Source of the DNA: HGM04593 sp045634305
Lineage (GTDB): Bacteria; Bacteroidota; Bacteroidia; Bacteroidales; Bacteroidaceae
Reading direction: 5' to 3'
Length of the DNA stretch: 40,304 nucleotides
Assembly: GCA_045634305.1 (NCBI GenBank)
Contig: JAZQZZ010000012.1
Span: 1-40,304, forward strand
The notes below the pieces were generated by a model. The model was not told the DNA's origin. It ran no database searches and saw nothing but the letters and a program-made list of their open reading frames with translations. A program made the position numbers and the translations under genes. Below, piece by piece: positions 31,049 through 40,304 of this stretch (position 1 is its first letter; each line of letters opens with the position of its first letter).

Positions 31049-32264
31049 ATTCCTTTATTTTACGGTAGAGCGTGCGCTCCGAGATGTTCAGTTCTTTTGC
31101 TGCGTGGCGGCGCTTGCCTTTGTTCCTTTCAAGTGCTTGCAGTATGGTCTTCTTCTCCACATCGTCGAGTGACAGGGTTTCCTCGATATACTCCTCTACA
31201 ACGTTTTCCATTGGTTCATAATGTGCCTGTGAGGGTTGTATCTGGTATGAGGGTTGTATCTTGTGCTGTACAACCGGTAGTTCGCCGGCCTCGGTGTAGT
31301 AAGGCGTCTGTGTGCTTTGGCTCTCTTGCGAGGTGCGGAGGATTTCAATCTGTTTCTTGAGTTCGGTGATGTCGCGGCGCATGTCGAAGAGCACGCTGTA
31401 AAGGATTTCGCGTTCGCTCTCGAATGTCTTGCTGTCGTTCTTGTGCCCGGCAAATGTGGGCAGGTTGTTCTTCTGCTCCTTGGGCAGGTAGTTGGCAAGG
31501 ACGGTGGCGTCAATCTCGCGGTTCAGCTCGAGGATTGAAATCTGCTCGGCTATGTTCTTGAGCTGACGGATGTTGCCCGGCCATGAGTATTCCATGATGG
31601 CTCTCTTGGCGCTGTCGCTGAGTTGTATCTTGGGGACATTGTACTTTGTGGCAAAGTCCATTGTGAATTTCTTGAACAGCAGTACCACGTCTTCGCCACG
31701 TTTGCGGAGCGGCGGGATGTTGATGGGGACGGTGCTGAGGCGGTAGTAGAGGTCTTCCCTGAAACGGCCGTCGGCAATGGCTTCGGTTAGGTTCACGTTG
31801 GTGGCGCAGACAATGCGCACATTGGTCTTCTCTACATCGGACGAACCTACCCTGATGAACTCGCCGTTCTCGAGCACGCGCAACAGACGCGCCTGTGTGG
31901 ACAATGGCAGTTCGGCAACCTCGTCGAGGAAGATTGTGCCGCCATCGGCCTCGCTGAAATAACCTTTACGCTCGTTGACGGCGCCGGTGAATGCTCCCTT
32001 GACGTGTCCGAAGAGTTCGGAATCAATGGTGCCTTCGGGTATTGCACCGCAGTTTACGGCAATGTACTTCCCATGCTTGCGCACACTGTTGGTGTGTACA
32101 ATCTTCGGGAAAAACTCCTTACCTACGCCGCTCTCTCCAGTGATGAGTACCGAGAGGTCGGTGTGTGCTACCTGAATGGCTGTATCTATTGCGCGCAGCA
32201 GTGCGGGGTCGTTACCTATGATGCCGAACTGCTGTTTTGCTTTCTGTACGTCGGCTAAATTCAT
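31035..32264 (-). CDS. sigma-54-dependent transcriptional activator (AAA+ and Fis-type HTH)
   Basis: An enhancer-binding-type ATPase that opens sigma-54 promoters. The product is 409 residues from the ATG at 32264; a TTG seven codons upstream is weaker. Visible are Walker A GESGVGKE (about 43-50), the sigma-54 contact loop GAFTGA (about 90-95), Walker B GGTIFLDE (about 108-115), sensor FREDLYYRL, and the C-terminal Fis-like HTH KRRHAAKELNISERTLYRKIKEYGI. The N-terminus has only about 20 residues before the AAA+ domain, so there is no receiver, GAF or PAS sensor. It is the first gene of the operon with lptE, the TPR gene and secG, preceded by a -7 box TAATTTTG (32290-32283). A link to envelope control is inference. 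Confidence 0.93.
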   Translation of the reverse strand: MNLADVQKAKQQFGIIGNDPALLRAIDTAIQVAHTDLSVLITGESGVGKEFFPKIVHTNSVRKHGKYIAVNCGAIPEGTIDSELFGHVKGAFTGAVNERKGYFSEADGGTIFLDEVAELPLSTQARLLRVLENGEFIRVGSSDVEKTNVRIVCATNVNLTEAIADGRFREDLYYRLSTVPINIPPLRKRGEDVVLLFKKFTMDFATKYNVPKIQLSDSAKRAIMEYSWPGNIRQLKNIAEQISILELNREIDATVLANYLPKEQKNNLPTFAGHKNDSKTFESEREILYSVLFDMRRDITELKKQIEILRTSQESQSTQTPYYTEAGELPVVQHKIQPSYQIQPSQAHYEPMENVVEEYIEETLSLDDVEKKTILQALERNKGKRRHAAKELNISERTLYRKIKEYGIE

Positions 32265-32334
32265 GTCTTTCTGTTTTGCTGACAAAATTACTTATAATTT
32301 GTCGAAAACAAGCAATTATGTCAGTTTTTTATAT

Positions 32335-34209
32335 TTAGAAAGGGAACAACAGGGGCAATACGAGTACCATTACAATGCCCAGGATTATTTGCAATGGCAA
32401 ACCTACCTTGATGTAGTCGGAGAAGGTGTACTGTCCTGCCGGTTTTACCAATGCGTTGGGCGGTGTTGAAAATGGCGATGCAAAGCAGAGGCTTGCTCCC
32501 AATGTCACTGCAAACAGCATTGGAACAGGGCTGACGCCAATGCTTGTGGCACATTGCATTGCAATGGGAGCCATGAGCACGGCTGTGGCGGTGTTGCTGA
32601 TGAACATTGTGAGCAGTGATGTTGCAAAGTATATAGCTGCAAGCATTACAGTGGGGTGGAAACCGCCGAGTGATTTCTCCATCGTTGATGCTACCCAGTT
32701 TGAGATTCCTGTCTTCTCCAGTGCAATGGACAACGGAATCATGGCGGCGATGAGCATGATGCTCTCCCAGTTTATGGTTTTGTAGGCTGCCTCGACATTG
32801 CGGAAACATCCGGTGAGTACGGTGAGCAGTCCGGCAATGACCACGGCTGTAACTGGTTCTACTATGTTGAATGCCATTGCTGCAATCATGGCTATCATTA
32901 TCACTGCTGCGATAGGTGCCTTGTAGTCCAATGTCACTTTTGCAGCCTCTTCGAGCGGACGTCCCATGACAATCCATTCATTGGTCTCCTTTTCAAGGTT
33001 TGCAATGTTGCTCCAGGTTCCTTGTACAAGCAGTACGTCGCCGGTGTGTATTATTTCGTTTGCAAGTCCCTGCAGGATGTATTCTCCCTTGCGGCATATA
33101 CCAAGGACGCTGACATTGTATCTGGTGCGGAACTGGACCTCCTTTATGCTCTTGTTTATTACGGTTGATGATGGCATGAGCACGATTTCGGCAACACCGA
33201 TATCATAGAAATCGAGTTTGTTCGCTTCGTTGTCGGTGATGTACTCGAGGTTGTAGTCGGCCATGAATTTCTTTACAAGCTCTTCGGCTCCCGAGATGTA
33301 GAGGATGTCGTCGGCGCGGAGCATGGTGTCGGAGTCGGCAGCCTGCTGTATGATAGATTTGGTGAGGAAATTGCGCTGTCCCTTTTCCATGTGGCGCACC
33401 TCGATAATGTTCAGACCATATACATTTCTGATGTTCAGTTCACCGATCATTTTGCCGGCTGCGAGTGAGTCGGCGTTGACCTGTACTTTGTGCAGGCTGT
33501 TTGATATTCCATACTCTTTAACCAATTCTTTGAGTGACTTGGCGCTGCTTGCACTCTTGCTGCTCAGGGAACCTGGCTTTGAAAGGTATTTCTTGCTCAA
33601 GGGGAGCAGTATGAGTGTTCCGACAAAGATACAGATGAGACCTACCGGAAGGAAAGTGAAGAATCCGAGTCCTTCGTGTCCTTTGCTGATGAGTTCTTCG
33701 TTGATGATAAGGTTGGGCGGGGTACCGATGAGGGTCATCATACCGCTCATGCTGCTTGCAAAAGCCAATGGCATGAGCAGGCGGCTGGGGTTCATCTTGG
33801 CGCTCATGGCCATGCTCACCACGATAGGTATCATTATGGCTACGGTACCGGTGTTGCTCACAAATGCACCCATCAATGATGTGACAGCCATTACCAGGAC
33901 GAAAAGACGTGTCTCGCTATTGCCGGCAAGGCGCATGAGCTTGGAACTTATCATCTTTGCAAGACCGGTCTGGAATATGGCTCCACCTACGACAAAAAGG
34001 CCCACCATCATAATGACGGCAGTGCTTGAGAATCCGGAGAAGGCTTCTTTTGATGTCGGCTCCAGAATGCCCATGATGACAAGCAGTGCCAATGCACATA
34101 ATGCGACAATATCGGAACGGATTTTACCCGATATGAAGAAGACCATTGTGAATATTAAAGTCGCGAGTGTTCCTATTGCATCGAGATTTTCAGTGATGAA
34201 TGTATACAT
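32335..34209 (-). CDS. SLC13/DASS-family anion permease with two TrkA-C domains
   Basis: Inner-membrane carrier for a dicarboxylate, sulfate or similar anion. The 624-residue product has two membrane halves flanking a cytosolic region with two TrkA-C (RCK-C) domains (about 235-315 and 325-405; LRADDILYISG and IHTGDVLLVQG). The family signatures occur in both halves: VSNTGT near 117 with LIGTPPN near 161, and ISNTATA with FSTPPNA near the C-terminus. The order and length match Na+/anion symporters of this group. The transported ion cannot be told from sequence. It is a single-gene unit, with a -7-like TAACTTTG upstream on the minus strand (about 34240) in the gap shared with the divergent tamB gene. 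Confidence 0.92.
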   Translation of the reverse strand: MYTFITENLDAIGTLATLIFTMVFFISGKIRSDIVALCALALLVIMGILEPTSKEAFSGFSSTAVIMMVGLFVVGGAIFQTGLAKMISSKLMRLAGNSETRLFVLVMAVTSLMGAFVSNTGTVAIMIPIVVSMAMSAKMNPSRLLMPLAFASSMSGMMTLIGTPPNLIINEELISKGHEGLGFFTFLPVGLICIFVGTLILLPLSKKYLSKPGSLSSKSASSAKSLKELVKEYGISNSLHKVQVNADSLAAGKMIGELNIRNVYGLNIIEVRHMEKGQRNFLTKSIIQQAADSDTMLRADDILYISGAEELVKKFMADYNLEYITDNEANKLDFYDIGVAEIVLMPSSTVINKSIKEVQFRTRYNVSVLGICRKGEYILQGLANEIIHTGDVLLVQGTWSNIANLEKETNEWIVMGRPLEEAAKVTLDYKAPIAAVIMIAMIAAMAFNIVEPVTAVVIAGLLTVLTGCFRNVEAAYKTINWESIMLIAAMIPLSIALEKTGISNWVASTMEKSLGGFHPTVMLAAIYFATSLLTMFISNTATAVLMAPIAMQCATSIGVSPVPMLFAVTLGASLCFASPFSTPPNALVKPAGQYTFSDYIKVGLPLQIILGIVMVLVLPLLFPF

Positions 34210-34312
34210 TTGTATGAGTTCTTGAAATTATGGTTGCAAAGTTAACAAAATAATGGGACAAAAATGCTCTATAATCGTGTAAAATGAGTATATTCGCGTC
34301 AACTTTCGCGCG

Positions 34313-37300
34313 ATGCGTGTCGCGCGCTCTATTTTTAACAAAAATAAGGATTTTGCCATAAAGGTACTGAAATACATATCAGGTGGTGTGGCGGTCATAG
34401 CGCTTCTGCTCTTTCTGCTGCTCATGTCAATGAGGCTCGACGCTGTCAAGCTTCGTCTTGCTTCGTATGTGTCGTCCGAGATAAGTGAAAAATATGGAAT
34501 TCCGCTTGATGTGGAGGAACTGGAAGTGCGTGGCCTGAATGACGTTCGCCTGAAGAATGTTACTCTGTTTGACCTTGCTGGCGATACCATGGTGCACGCC
34601 GATGAAGCGCGTGCCTATCTGCAGACAAAGAAACTGCTGGATGGCGAGGTGAGGGTGAATACGTTGGTGTTTGCCGCTCCCAGGATAATGCTGAGCCGTG
34701 CCACACCCGAGGATGTACTGAATGTACAGTTTCTATTGGATATAATCAACGGCGACAAGAAACAGGAGAAATCTGATATTGATTTGCGCATCAACCAGTT
34801 GCTGGTATATGATGGTGTGTTCTCGTATGATGTACACAGCGTGCTGCCGGACAGCACGGGGTTCGATGCCGACCATATCTGTGTGACCGACCTTGCATGC
34901 AACCTCTCGCTCAAGAAGATGGTTGGTGACGAGATTGAACTCCTTGTGCGTTCCGTCAGCGGAAAAGAAAGGTGTGGTCTTGAACTTGAAAGGCTCAGAA
35001 TGAATTTCAACAAGGCGGGTAATACACTTGGTGTGGAAAATATGGAGTTGAGGACTCCGTTCAGCAAAGTGACAGCCGACAGGGTTGAACTGCGTGCCGA
35101 CAGTGCATGGAACAATATCACCTTGGAAGGATGCGTGGAAAGCGGTTGTTTCCTCTTTGACGAGGTGGCGCCGTTTGTGGAGTTGCCGCAAATGGATATG
35201 CCGTCATTGGCATTCAGCGTGGATGGTTTCTACTGCAAGGACAGCATTGCCTTGATGGTTGCGGCGCGTGCCGTGGACAATAGTTTTGGTGCAAAGGCCG
35301 ATGTTGAACTGTTGTTGCCTTTTGTGGATCAGGCATGCGGTCATGTGGCGCTTGAAGAGTGCTTTGCGGATGACAGAACTGTGAAAATGCTTGTTGCATT
35401 GGCAGGGATTGATTCTTTGGATTATGATATTGCCGGCAAATTGGGAAACGTGTCGGCCAATGGCGATGTGTTGTTCAATAAAGAAGAGATTACCGGCGAA
35501 CTGGCTGTGGATTGCCTGAGCGGTGTGCTCGCTGTCAATGGTGCAATGGCTGCTGACGGTGCGTATACCCTGGCGGTTAACGGTGAAGATTTGAAACTTG
35601 AGGCACTCACCGGTGTGGACAAGCTGCAGGGGTGTGACATCAATGTCGAGGCTTCGGGTAAATTGAAGGATAAGGATGGTTATGCCGATGTTAGTGGCAA
35701 CATCACCAATCTTGTATTCAATGACTATACATATGCGCCCATTGGTTTCAACGGCCGCTATGCTGCCGATGTCGTGACGGCAAAGGTGCAGACCGACGAC
35801 CCGAACGCCAAAATGCAACTCTCTGCAAGATTCAATGCTGCCGAGGAGAGGAAACTGAAACTTACGTTAAAGACGGAGAAGTTCTCTCCGGCCGAACTCA
35901 ACCTGTTGAGTGATGAGTACAAGCAGGAGTTTGTGTTCGATTTGAATGGCGAATTCATTGATTATGGTGCCGGCAAGACCATTGTGAATGCAAAAGTTGA
36001 CAACCTTTCGTTGGTCAATGGCGACGATACTACTTTTGTGCGCAACTTCTACGTGAGCGACAACAAGGCGGGCGATGACAGATTGTTTGTGGTGACATCG
36101 GATTTTGCAAGTGCCAGCATGTATGGCGACTTTGACTTCAAGGGTATATTCAATAGCCTGGCAGCCATTCTTAAATCGAATCTGCCTGTGCTGGATATTG
36201 AGCATAGTGACGATGCCCAGTCGTTCGTGAACGATTTTTATTACGATCTGGCGATTACCGACAGCAGACCGTTGACCAAGGTGCTGAACCTGCCTGTTAC
36301 GGTTCTTGAACCCTCGAGTGTGAGGGGCGTGTTCAATGAGCGTGAGAACATATTCACAATAGATGCGTCTGTCAACAAGATTGATTTCAGTGGCAGCCTG
36401 GTGCGTTCGTTGACGATAACAGGAAAGACCGGAGGAGAAGGACTTGATATCAACATGCAGTTCCAGAAACCTTTGATGAGGAAAGTTAAGGATTTCGACT
36501 ACAATAATCAGAAAGATGATATTGTTGTGAGAGTCAATACCAATATCGCATCGGATGAAATTAAAGGTATTGTCAATTGGAATAATTTCAAGAGTGATGA
36601 TGTGATGATGGGCATGCTGCGTCTGGATGCAGCACTCAGCAGGAATGCCGAACGCGAACTTGAACTCATGGCACGAATCCACAATGACAGTGTGATACAC
36701 AAGAATAAGGTGTGGCACATAAACGAGGGTACCGTGTCGGGTAAGATTGACAAACTGTATGTGGAGAATATCGGACTCTCAAGTGACAATCAGGAATTGA
36801 AGATTGAGGGTGTCATAGGCAAGGAGCAGAGTGACAGCCTGAATGCGTATTTGGACAAAGTGGATGTTGCAACGGTTTTTGACCTGATAAAATTCCGCCT
36901 GCTCGACTTTGGTGGCAAAGCAAGCGGTACGGCTCATCTGACCGGTTTGTTGTCGGCACCGAATGCCGGTGGACGATTGGATGTGAGCAACTTCAGCATT
37001 GACGGTGCCGTGATGGGCAAGGGTGATGTGTATGTGGGGTGGGAGAATGACTCCAAGAGCATTGTGCTTGATGCCGGCATATACAACAGCGGAAACGAAT
37101 TGTCGACAGTGAAGGGATTCCTGTCGCAGGCAAATGATACCATAACATTGAAGATTGATGCAAACAACCTCAATGCTGCGTTCATGAACAAGAAACTGGG
37201 AGCATTCCTCTCGGATCTGGACGGTACAGGGAGTGGAAAGGTGCATTTGCATGGCCAGTGGCGTTCGGTAGACCTGGAAGGCGCAGTGGCGCTGTTCTGC

Positions 37301-38845
37301 TCGGCAAAGGTCAATGCCAACAATACAAGGTATTACTTTACGGGTGATTCGCTTTACTTCTCTAAAGGTACAATCGCATTCAACAATGCAAGATTGTATG
37401 ACAGGTACGGAAACCGTGGTACACTGAATGGACCGTTGACACACAAGAACATGGGACAATGGACATGTAACTTCAATATCAATGTCGAGGATATGCTTGC
37501 ATATGACACCGACGATTTCGGTTCATTGCCGTTCTATGGAACAGTGTTTGCCACAGGTGATGCTTTGATTAAGAGCGACGGCAAGGGTTTCCTGCTTAAG
37601 GTGAACGCGAAGAGTATGCCCGGTTCGCGTTTTGTGTACAACTCGAATGAATCAAGCGGTGCGCGTGACAACAGTTTCGTTACATTCACTGACAACGGCA
37701 AGCGCAACAAAAAGGAGTTGTTGGTTGAACAGAAACCGGTGGTCAAGGATGCTTACAGCAAGACGGCAAGCAAGATGACGTTGGACTTTATGCTTGATGT
37801 CAATGACGCTCTTGAAGTGAAGGTGTATACCAACAGGCAGACCGATGACTACATTACCCTTTATGGTAACGGTCCGATAAATGCCATATATGATGACAAG
37901 ACCGGATTCAGCATGAAAGGTCATATGAGCCTGACGCGCGGAACGTTGAAGTTTACTATTCAGGATATATTCCCCAAGGTGTTTGAAATTGCCAAAGGTG
38001 GAACGCTGGCGTTCAACGGCGATCCATATCATGCCGAAATGAACCTGAAGGCGAAGTATCTTGTGCCGTCGGCATCGCTCAGCGATCTTACAACCGAGAT
38101 TGCCAAGAGAAAGACCGTGAAGGTCAATTGTGTGATGAATGTAACGGGAAAACTATCCTCACCCGACCTGGCCTTTGACCTTGAACTGCCCGAAGGCAGT
38201 GAGGAGGAACGTGAACTGCTTGCCAGTGTCGCAAGTACACCCGACCAGAAGAACATGCAGTTTGTGTACCTTTTGGGTGTGGGCAAATTCTATACGTTTG
38301 ATACCAACAACGCGCAGGCCGGTGATGTAAACACGTCGTCTGCTGTGGAGTCACTTATATCAAATACTATATCCGGTCAGTTGAACAATATGCTAGGCAA
38401 GATTATCAATGATGGCAACTGGGATATCTCGGGTAACATATCCACCAGTGAGCGTGGATGGAACAGTATGGAGGTCGAGGGTATGCTCCGTGGCCGCCTG
38501 CTCGACAACCGCCTGCAGATAAACGGTAACCTGGGTTATCGTGAGAATCCTATTGCCAACCGCAACTTTATTGGTGATTTTGAGTTGCTGTGGCTGTTGA
38601 ACCCAAAATACAATTGGAATATCAAGGCCTACAGCAAGACTAACGACCGCTATTTCTCAAAGACCGATCTCACCACACAGGGCGTTGGAACTTCTATTCT
38701 TCTTGAGTTTGACCGCTGGAAATGGTGGGGAAAGAAAAAGGATAAGAAACGTAAAGGGGATGAAGCTGAGGATGCTGTAGATGTTATGGTGGAAAAGGAG
38801 AACGTGCTTGAGGAAATGCCGGAGAGTGAGAAAAGCGTAAAATGA
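34313..38845 (+). CDS. tamB: TamB-like translocation and assembly module protein
   Basis: A large periplasm-spanning AsmA/TamB-type protein that bridges inner and outer membranes, thought to move lipids or assist outer-membrane proteins. The 1510-residue product has a short basic N-terminus, one membrane helix (about 21-40, KYISGGVAVIALLLFLLLMS), then a very long beta-rich region with repeats of the form LDAGIYNSGNE and LNGPLTHKN. The DUF490/TamB C-terminal domain (about 1150-1470) contains VKVNCVMNVTGKLSSPDLAFDLELPEGSEEER, LLGVGKFYTF and VEGMLRGRLLDNRLQINGNLGYREN. The tail after about 1480 is charged and low complexity. No TamA gene lies within the window. The start is the ATG at 34313, and the next gene begins only 18 bases after its stop. 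Confidence 0.93.
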   Translation: MRVARSIFNKNKDFAIKVLKYISGGVAVIALLLFLLLMSMRLDAVKLRLASYVSSEISEKYGIPLDVEELEVRGLNDVRLKNVTLFDLAGDTMVHADEARAYLQTKKLLDGEVRVNTLVFAAPRIMLSRATPEDVLNVQFLLDIINGDKKQEKSDIDLRINQLLVYDGVFSYDVHSVLPDSTGFDADHICVTDLACNLSLKKMVGDEIELLVRSVSGKERCGLELERLRMNFNKAGNTLGVENMELRTPFSKVTADRVELRADSAWNNITLEGCVESGCFLFDEVAPFVELPQMDMPSLAFSVDGFYCKDSIALMVAARAVDNSFGAKADVELLLPFVDQACGHVALEECFADDRTVKMLVALAGIDSLDYDIAGKLGNVSANGDVLFNKEEITGELAVDCLSGVLAVNGAMAADGAYTLAVNGEDLKLEALTGVDKLQGCDINVEASGKLKDKDGYADVSGNITNLVFNDYTYAPIGFNGRYAADVVTAKVQTDDPNAKMQLSARFNAAEERKLKLTLKTEKFSPAELNLLSDEYKQEFVFDLNGEFIDYGAGKTIVNAKVDNLSLVNGDDTTFVRNFYVSDNKAGDDRLFVVTSDFASASMYGDFDFKGIFNSLAAILKSNLPVLDIEHSDDAQSFVNDFYYDLAITDSRPLTKVLNLPVTVLEPSSVRGVFNERENIFTIDASVNKIDFSGSLVRSLTITGKTGGEGLDINMQFQKPLMRKVKDFDYNNQKDDIVVRVNTNIASDEIKGIVNWNNFKSDDVMMGMLRLDAALSRNAERELELMARIHNDSVIHKNKVWHINEGTVSGKIDKLYVENIGLSSDNQELKIEGVIGKEQSDSLNAYLDKVDVATVFDLIKFRLLDFGGKASGTAHLTGLLSAPNAGGRLDVSNFSIDGAVMGKGDVYVGWENDSKSIVLDAGIYNSGNELSTVKGFLSQANDTITLKIDANNLNAAFMNKKLGAFLSDLDGTGSGKVHLHGQWRSVDLEGAVALFCSAKVNANNTRYYFTGDSLYFSKGTIAFNNARLYDRYGNRGTLNGPLTHKNMGQWTCNFNINVEDMLAYDTDDFGSLPFYGTVFATGDALIKSDGKGFLLKVNAKSMPGSRFVYNSNESSGARDNSFVTFTDNGKRNKKELLVEQKPVVKDAYSKTASKMTLDFMLDVNDALEVKVYTNRQTDDYITLYGNGPINAIYDDKTGFSMKGHMSLTRGTLKFTIQDIFPKVFEIAKGGTLAFNGDPYHAEMNLKAKYLVPSASLSDLTTEIAKRKTVKVNCVMNVTGKLSSPDLAFDLELPEGSEEERELLASVASTPDQKNMQFVYLLGVGKFYTFDTNNAQAGDVNTSSAVESLISNTISGQLNNMLGKIINDGNWDISGNISTSERGWNSMEVEGMLRGRLLDNRLQINGNLGYRENPIANRNFIGDFELLWLLNPKYNWNIKAYSKTNDRYFSKTDLTTQGVGTSILLEFDRWKWWGKKKDKKRKGDEAEDAVDVMVEKENVLEEMPESEKSVK

Positions 38846-38863
38846 ATTTTACCTATTATAAAA

Positions 38864-39820
38864 ATGAGAAACTTTACATCGGTAAATGATATCGGTGACC
38901 TTAAGAAGGCACTTGATGAGGCTTTTGAGATAAAGGCCGACCGTTATAAATATAGCGAATTGGGAAAGAACAGGACATTGATGATGGTGTTCTTCAATTC
39001 GAGTCTGCGTACAAGGTTAAGCACCCAAAAGGCTGCGTTGAATCTTGGCATGAATGTGATTGTACTTGATATCAATCAGGGAGCATGGAAACTTGAGACC
39101 GAACGCGGCGTGATAATGGATGGTGACAAGCCTGAACATATTCTTGAAGCGATACCGGTGATGGGTAGCTATTGCGATGTCATTGGTGTGCGTTCATTTG
39201 CACGTTTCGAGAACAAGGCCGATGACTACAACGAGGTGATTCTTAACCAGTTCATTAAATACTCGGGTCGTCCGGTTTTTTCGATGGAGGCTGCAACACG
39301 TCATCCTTTGCAGAGCTTTGCCGATCTTATAACCATTGAGGAGCATAAGACAAAAGAGCGTCCAAAGGTTGTGCTTACATGGGCACCGCATCCAAAGGCT
39401 TTACCGCAGGCTGTACCAAACTCTTTTGCCGAATGGATGAATGCTGCCGATTATGATTTTGTGATTACACATCCCAAAGGGTATGAACTGGACCCTGCTT
39501 TTGTTGGCAACGCGCGCGTTGAATATGACCAGATGAAGGCTTTCGAAGGTGCCGACTTCGTGTATGCCAAGAATTGGGCGGCATATACCGGTGATAACTA
39601 CGGCAAGGTGCTTTCAACTGACCGCGACTGGACAGTGAGTGAGCGTCAGATGGCTGTTACCGATAATGCTTATTTTATGCATTGCCTGCCGGTAAGGCGT
39701 AATATGATTGTTACCGATGATGTCATTGAGAGCGAACGCTCTTTGGTGATTCCCGAGGCTGCCAATCGTGAAATATCGGCAACGGTGGTGCTCAAGAAGA
39801 TTCTTGAAGGGTTGAAATGA
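38864..39820 (+). CDS. argF': N-succinylornithine carbamoyltransferase (ArgF')
   Basis: Arginine biosynthesis enzyme found in Bacteroidetes, transferring carbamoyl to N-succinyl-L-ornithine. The 318-residue product has the carbamoyl-phosphate loop FNSSLRTR (44-51), which differs from the STRTR of ordinary OTC, the HP site ATRHPLQS, and HCLPVRRNMIVTDDV near the C-terminus. Residue 90 is Pro (DGDKP); from published work on the related enzymes I recall that Pro at this position selects succinylornithine and Glu selects acetylornithine, so the succinyl form is favoured. It follows tamB by 18 bases in the same direction and is followed by a strong bidirectional terminator. Confidence 0.95.
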   Translation: MRNFTSVNDIGDLKKALDEAFEIKADRYKYSELGKNRTLMMVFFNSSLRTRLSTQKAALNLGMNVIVLDINQGAWKLETERGVIMDGDKPEHILEAIPVMGSYCDVIGVRSFARFENKADDYNEVILNQFIKYSGRPVFSMEAATRHPLQSFADLITIEEHKTKERPKVVLTWAPHPKALPQAVPNSFAEWMNAADYDFVITHPKGYELDPAFVGNARVEYDQMKAFEGADFVYAKNWAAYTGDNYGKVLSTDRDWTVSERQMAVTDNAYFMHCLPVRRNMIVTDDVIESERSLVIPEAANREISATVVLKKILEGLK

Positions 39821-39834
39821 GGAAACTGAACATG

Positions 39835-39862
39835 ACAGGAGAGCCGCATGCGGCTCTCCTGT
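39835..39862. terminator. bidirectional terminator between argF' and the DoxX gene
   Basis: A 28-bp perfect palindrome (14 bases per arm, centre GCATGC) sits between the convergent stops, with TTCTTATTTT on the plus side. Confidence 0.9.
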
Positions 39863-39864
39863 TC

Positions 39865-40302
39865 TTATTTTGATGCAAAATACATCCTTTTGAAAATACC
39901 GTCTATGGAGTATCTTCCGGGTCCGGTGATGTAGAGCAATACAAAGATTGTGAGGTACATGAGCGACAATTCCTTGGCTGCCAGCAGGTCGCCGGAGTGT
40001 ATCACGAATACGGCTATGCACATGGTGAATATCATGGGGATAACGCAAAGCCTGAACAATGCACCGAGAATGAAACCGAACGAACATGCTACTTCGGCGA
40101 ATATGACAAGCCAGAACGAGAGTGTACTGCCCATACCTAACGGGTCGGGGAAATTCTCTGTTGCCTCGTTGAAACTGATCCATTTACTTACGGCATGACT
40201 CATGAACATTGCGCCGAATACTATTCGTGCGGCAAGAAGCATTACGGAATATGCCATGGGCAATCGTGGCTCTTTGAATAGAAAATTCTTGATTTTTTCC
40301 AT
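39865..40302 (-). CDS. DoxX-family membrane protein
   Basis: A 145-residue inner-membrane protein with about four hydrophobic helices and the DoxX pattern: AARIVFGAMFMSHAVSKW near residues 25-42, then LGMGSTLSFWLVIFAEVACSFGFILGALFRLCVIPMIFTMCIAVFVIHS. DoxX relatives are linked to quinone or thiosulfate chemistry in some organisms, but the role here is unknown. The start ATG is at 40302, two bases from the window edge. The length fits a full gene, yet upstream signals lie outside the window and an earlier start cannot be ruled out. Confidence 0.85.
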   Translation of the reverse strand: MEKIKNFLFKEPRLPMAYSVMLLAARIVFGAMFMSHAVSKWISFNEATENFPDPLGMGSTLSFWLVIFAEVACSFGFILGALFRLCVIPMIFTMCIAVFVIHSGDLLAAKELSLMYLTIFVLLYITGPGRYSIDGIFKRMYFASK

Positions 40303-40304
40303 AT

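Overview
The window looks like a chromosomal segment of a gut-type Bacteroidales bacterium (Prevotella, Bacteroides or Muribaculaceae-like; the genus cannot be fixed by eye). The evidence is a long Bacteroidetes-type SecA, an N-succinylornithine carbamoyltransferase in place of ordinary ArgF, promoters of the Bacteroidetes form TTTG-N19/20-TAnnTTTG, lipoproteins, and secreted proteins with the tail motif YDLTGR...PGIYIVNGKKVLV. No phage, insertion sequence, conjugative module or CRISPR array was seen.

Layout: (1) 117-3413, secA on the minus strand. (2) 3647-12323, host-glycan genes on the plus strand: a lipoprotein of the GH110 alpha-galactosidase family, translationally coupled to a long RluA pseudouridine synthase, then a 1665-residue secreted enzyme joining a GH123 (beta-N-acetylgalactosaminidase) module to a GH33 (sialidase) module. 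(3) 12403-16631, a minus-strand thiamine operon: promoter, TPP riboswitch, TonB-dependent receptor, PnuT-type transporter, thiamine pyrophosphokinase. (4) 16780-21899, YihY-type membrane protein, Ca2+/Na+ antiporter, groES-groEL, small lipoprotein. (5) 22124-23425, small HTH protein and FabG. (6) 23703-28178, a secreted 660-residue multidomain protein that shares a domain with the GH123-GH33 enzyme, a 55-residue peptide gene, an array of structured repeats, tRNA-Arg(UCU), and a secreted DUF3472-like protein. (7) 28369-32264, two lysine-rich secreted paralogues, then the operon sigma-54 activator, lptE, helical-repeat protein, secG. (8) 32335-40302, DASS/SLC13 transporter, TamB, succinylornithine carbamoyltransferase, DoxX.

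The main unexplained signal is a family of four structured repeats: two at 26278-26464 and two at 13682-13852. All fold into the same four-helix plan with fixed single-stranded linkers. The helices differ in sequence between copies but keep their pairing, which is the pattern expected of a selected RNA or single-stranded DNA structure. I could not match it to a family I know.

Functionally, the glycan genes point to degradation of mucin or glycolipid glycans (Gal-alpha-1,3, GalNAc-beta and sialic acid ends). The thiamine operon is a complete outer-membrane-to-TPP uptake route under riboswitch control. The minus-strand operon at 29492-32264 groups cell-envelope biogenesis (LptE, SecG) with a sigma-54 type regulator.
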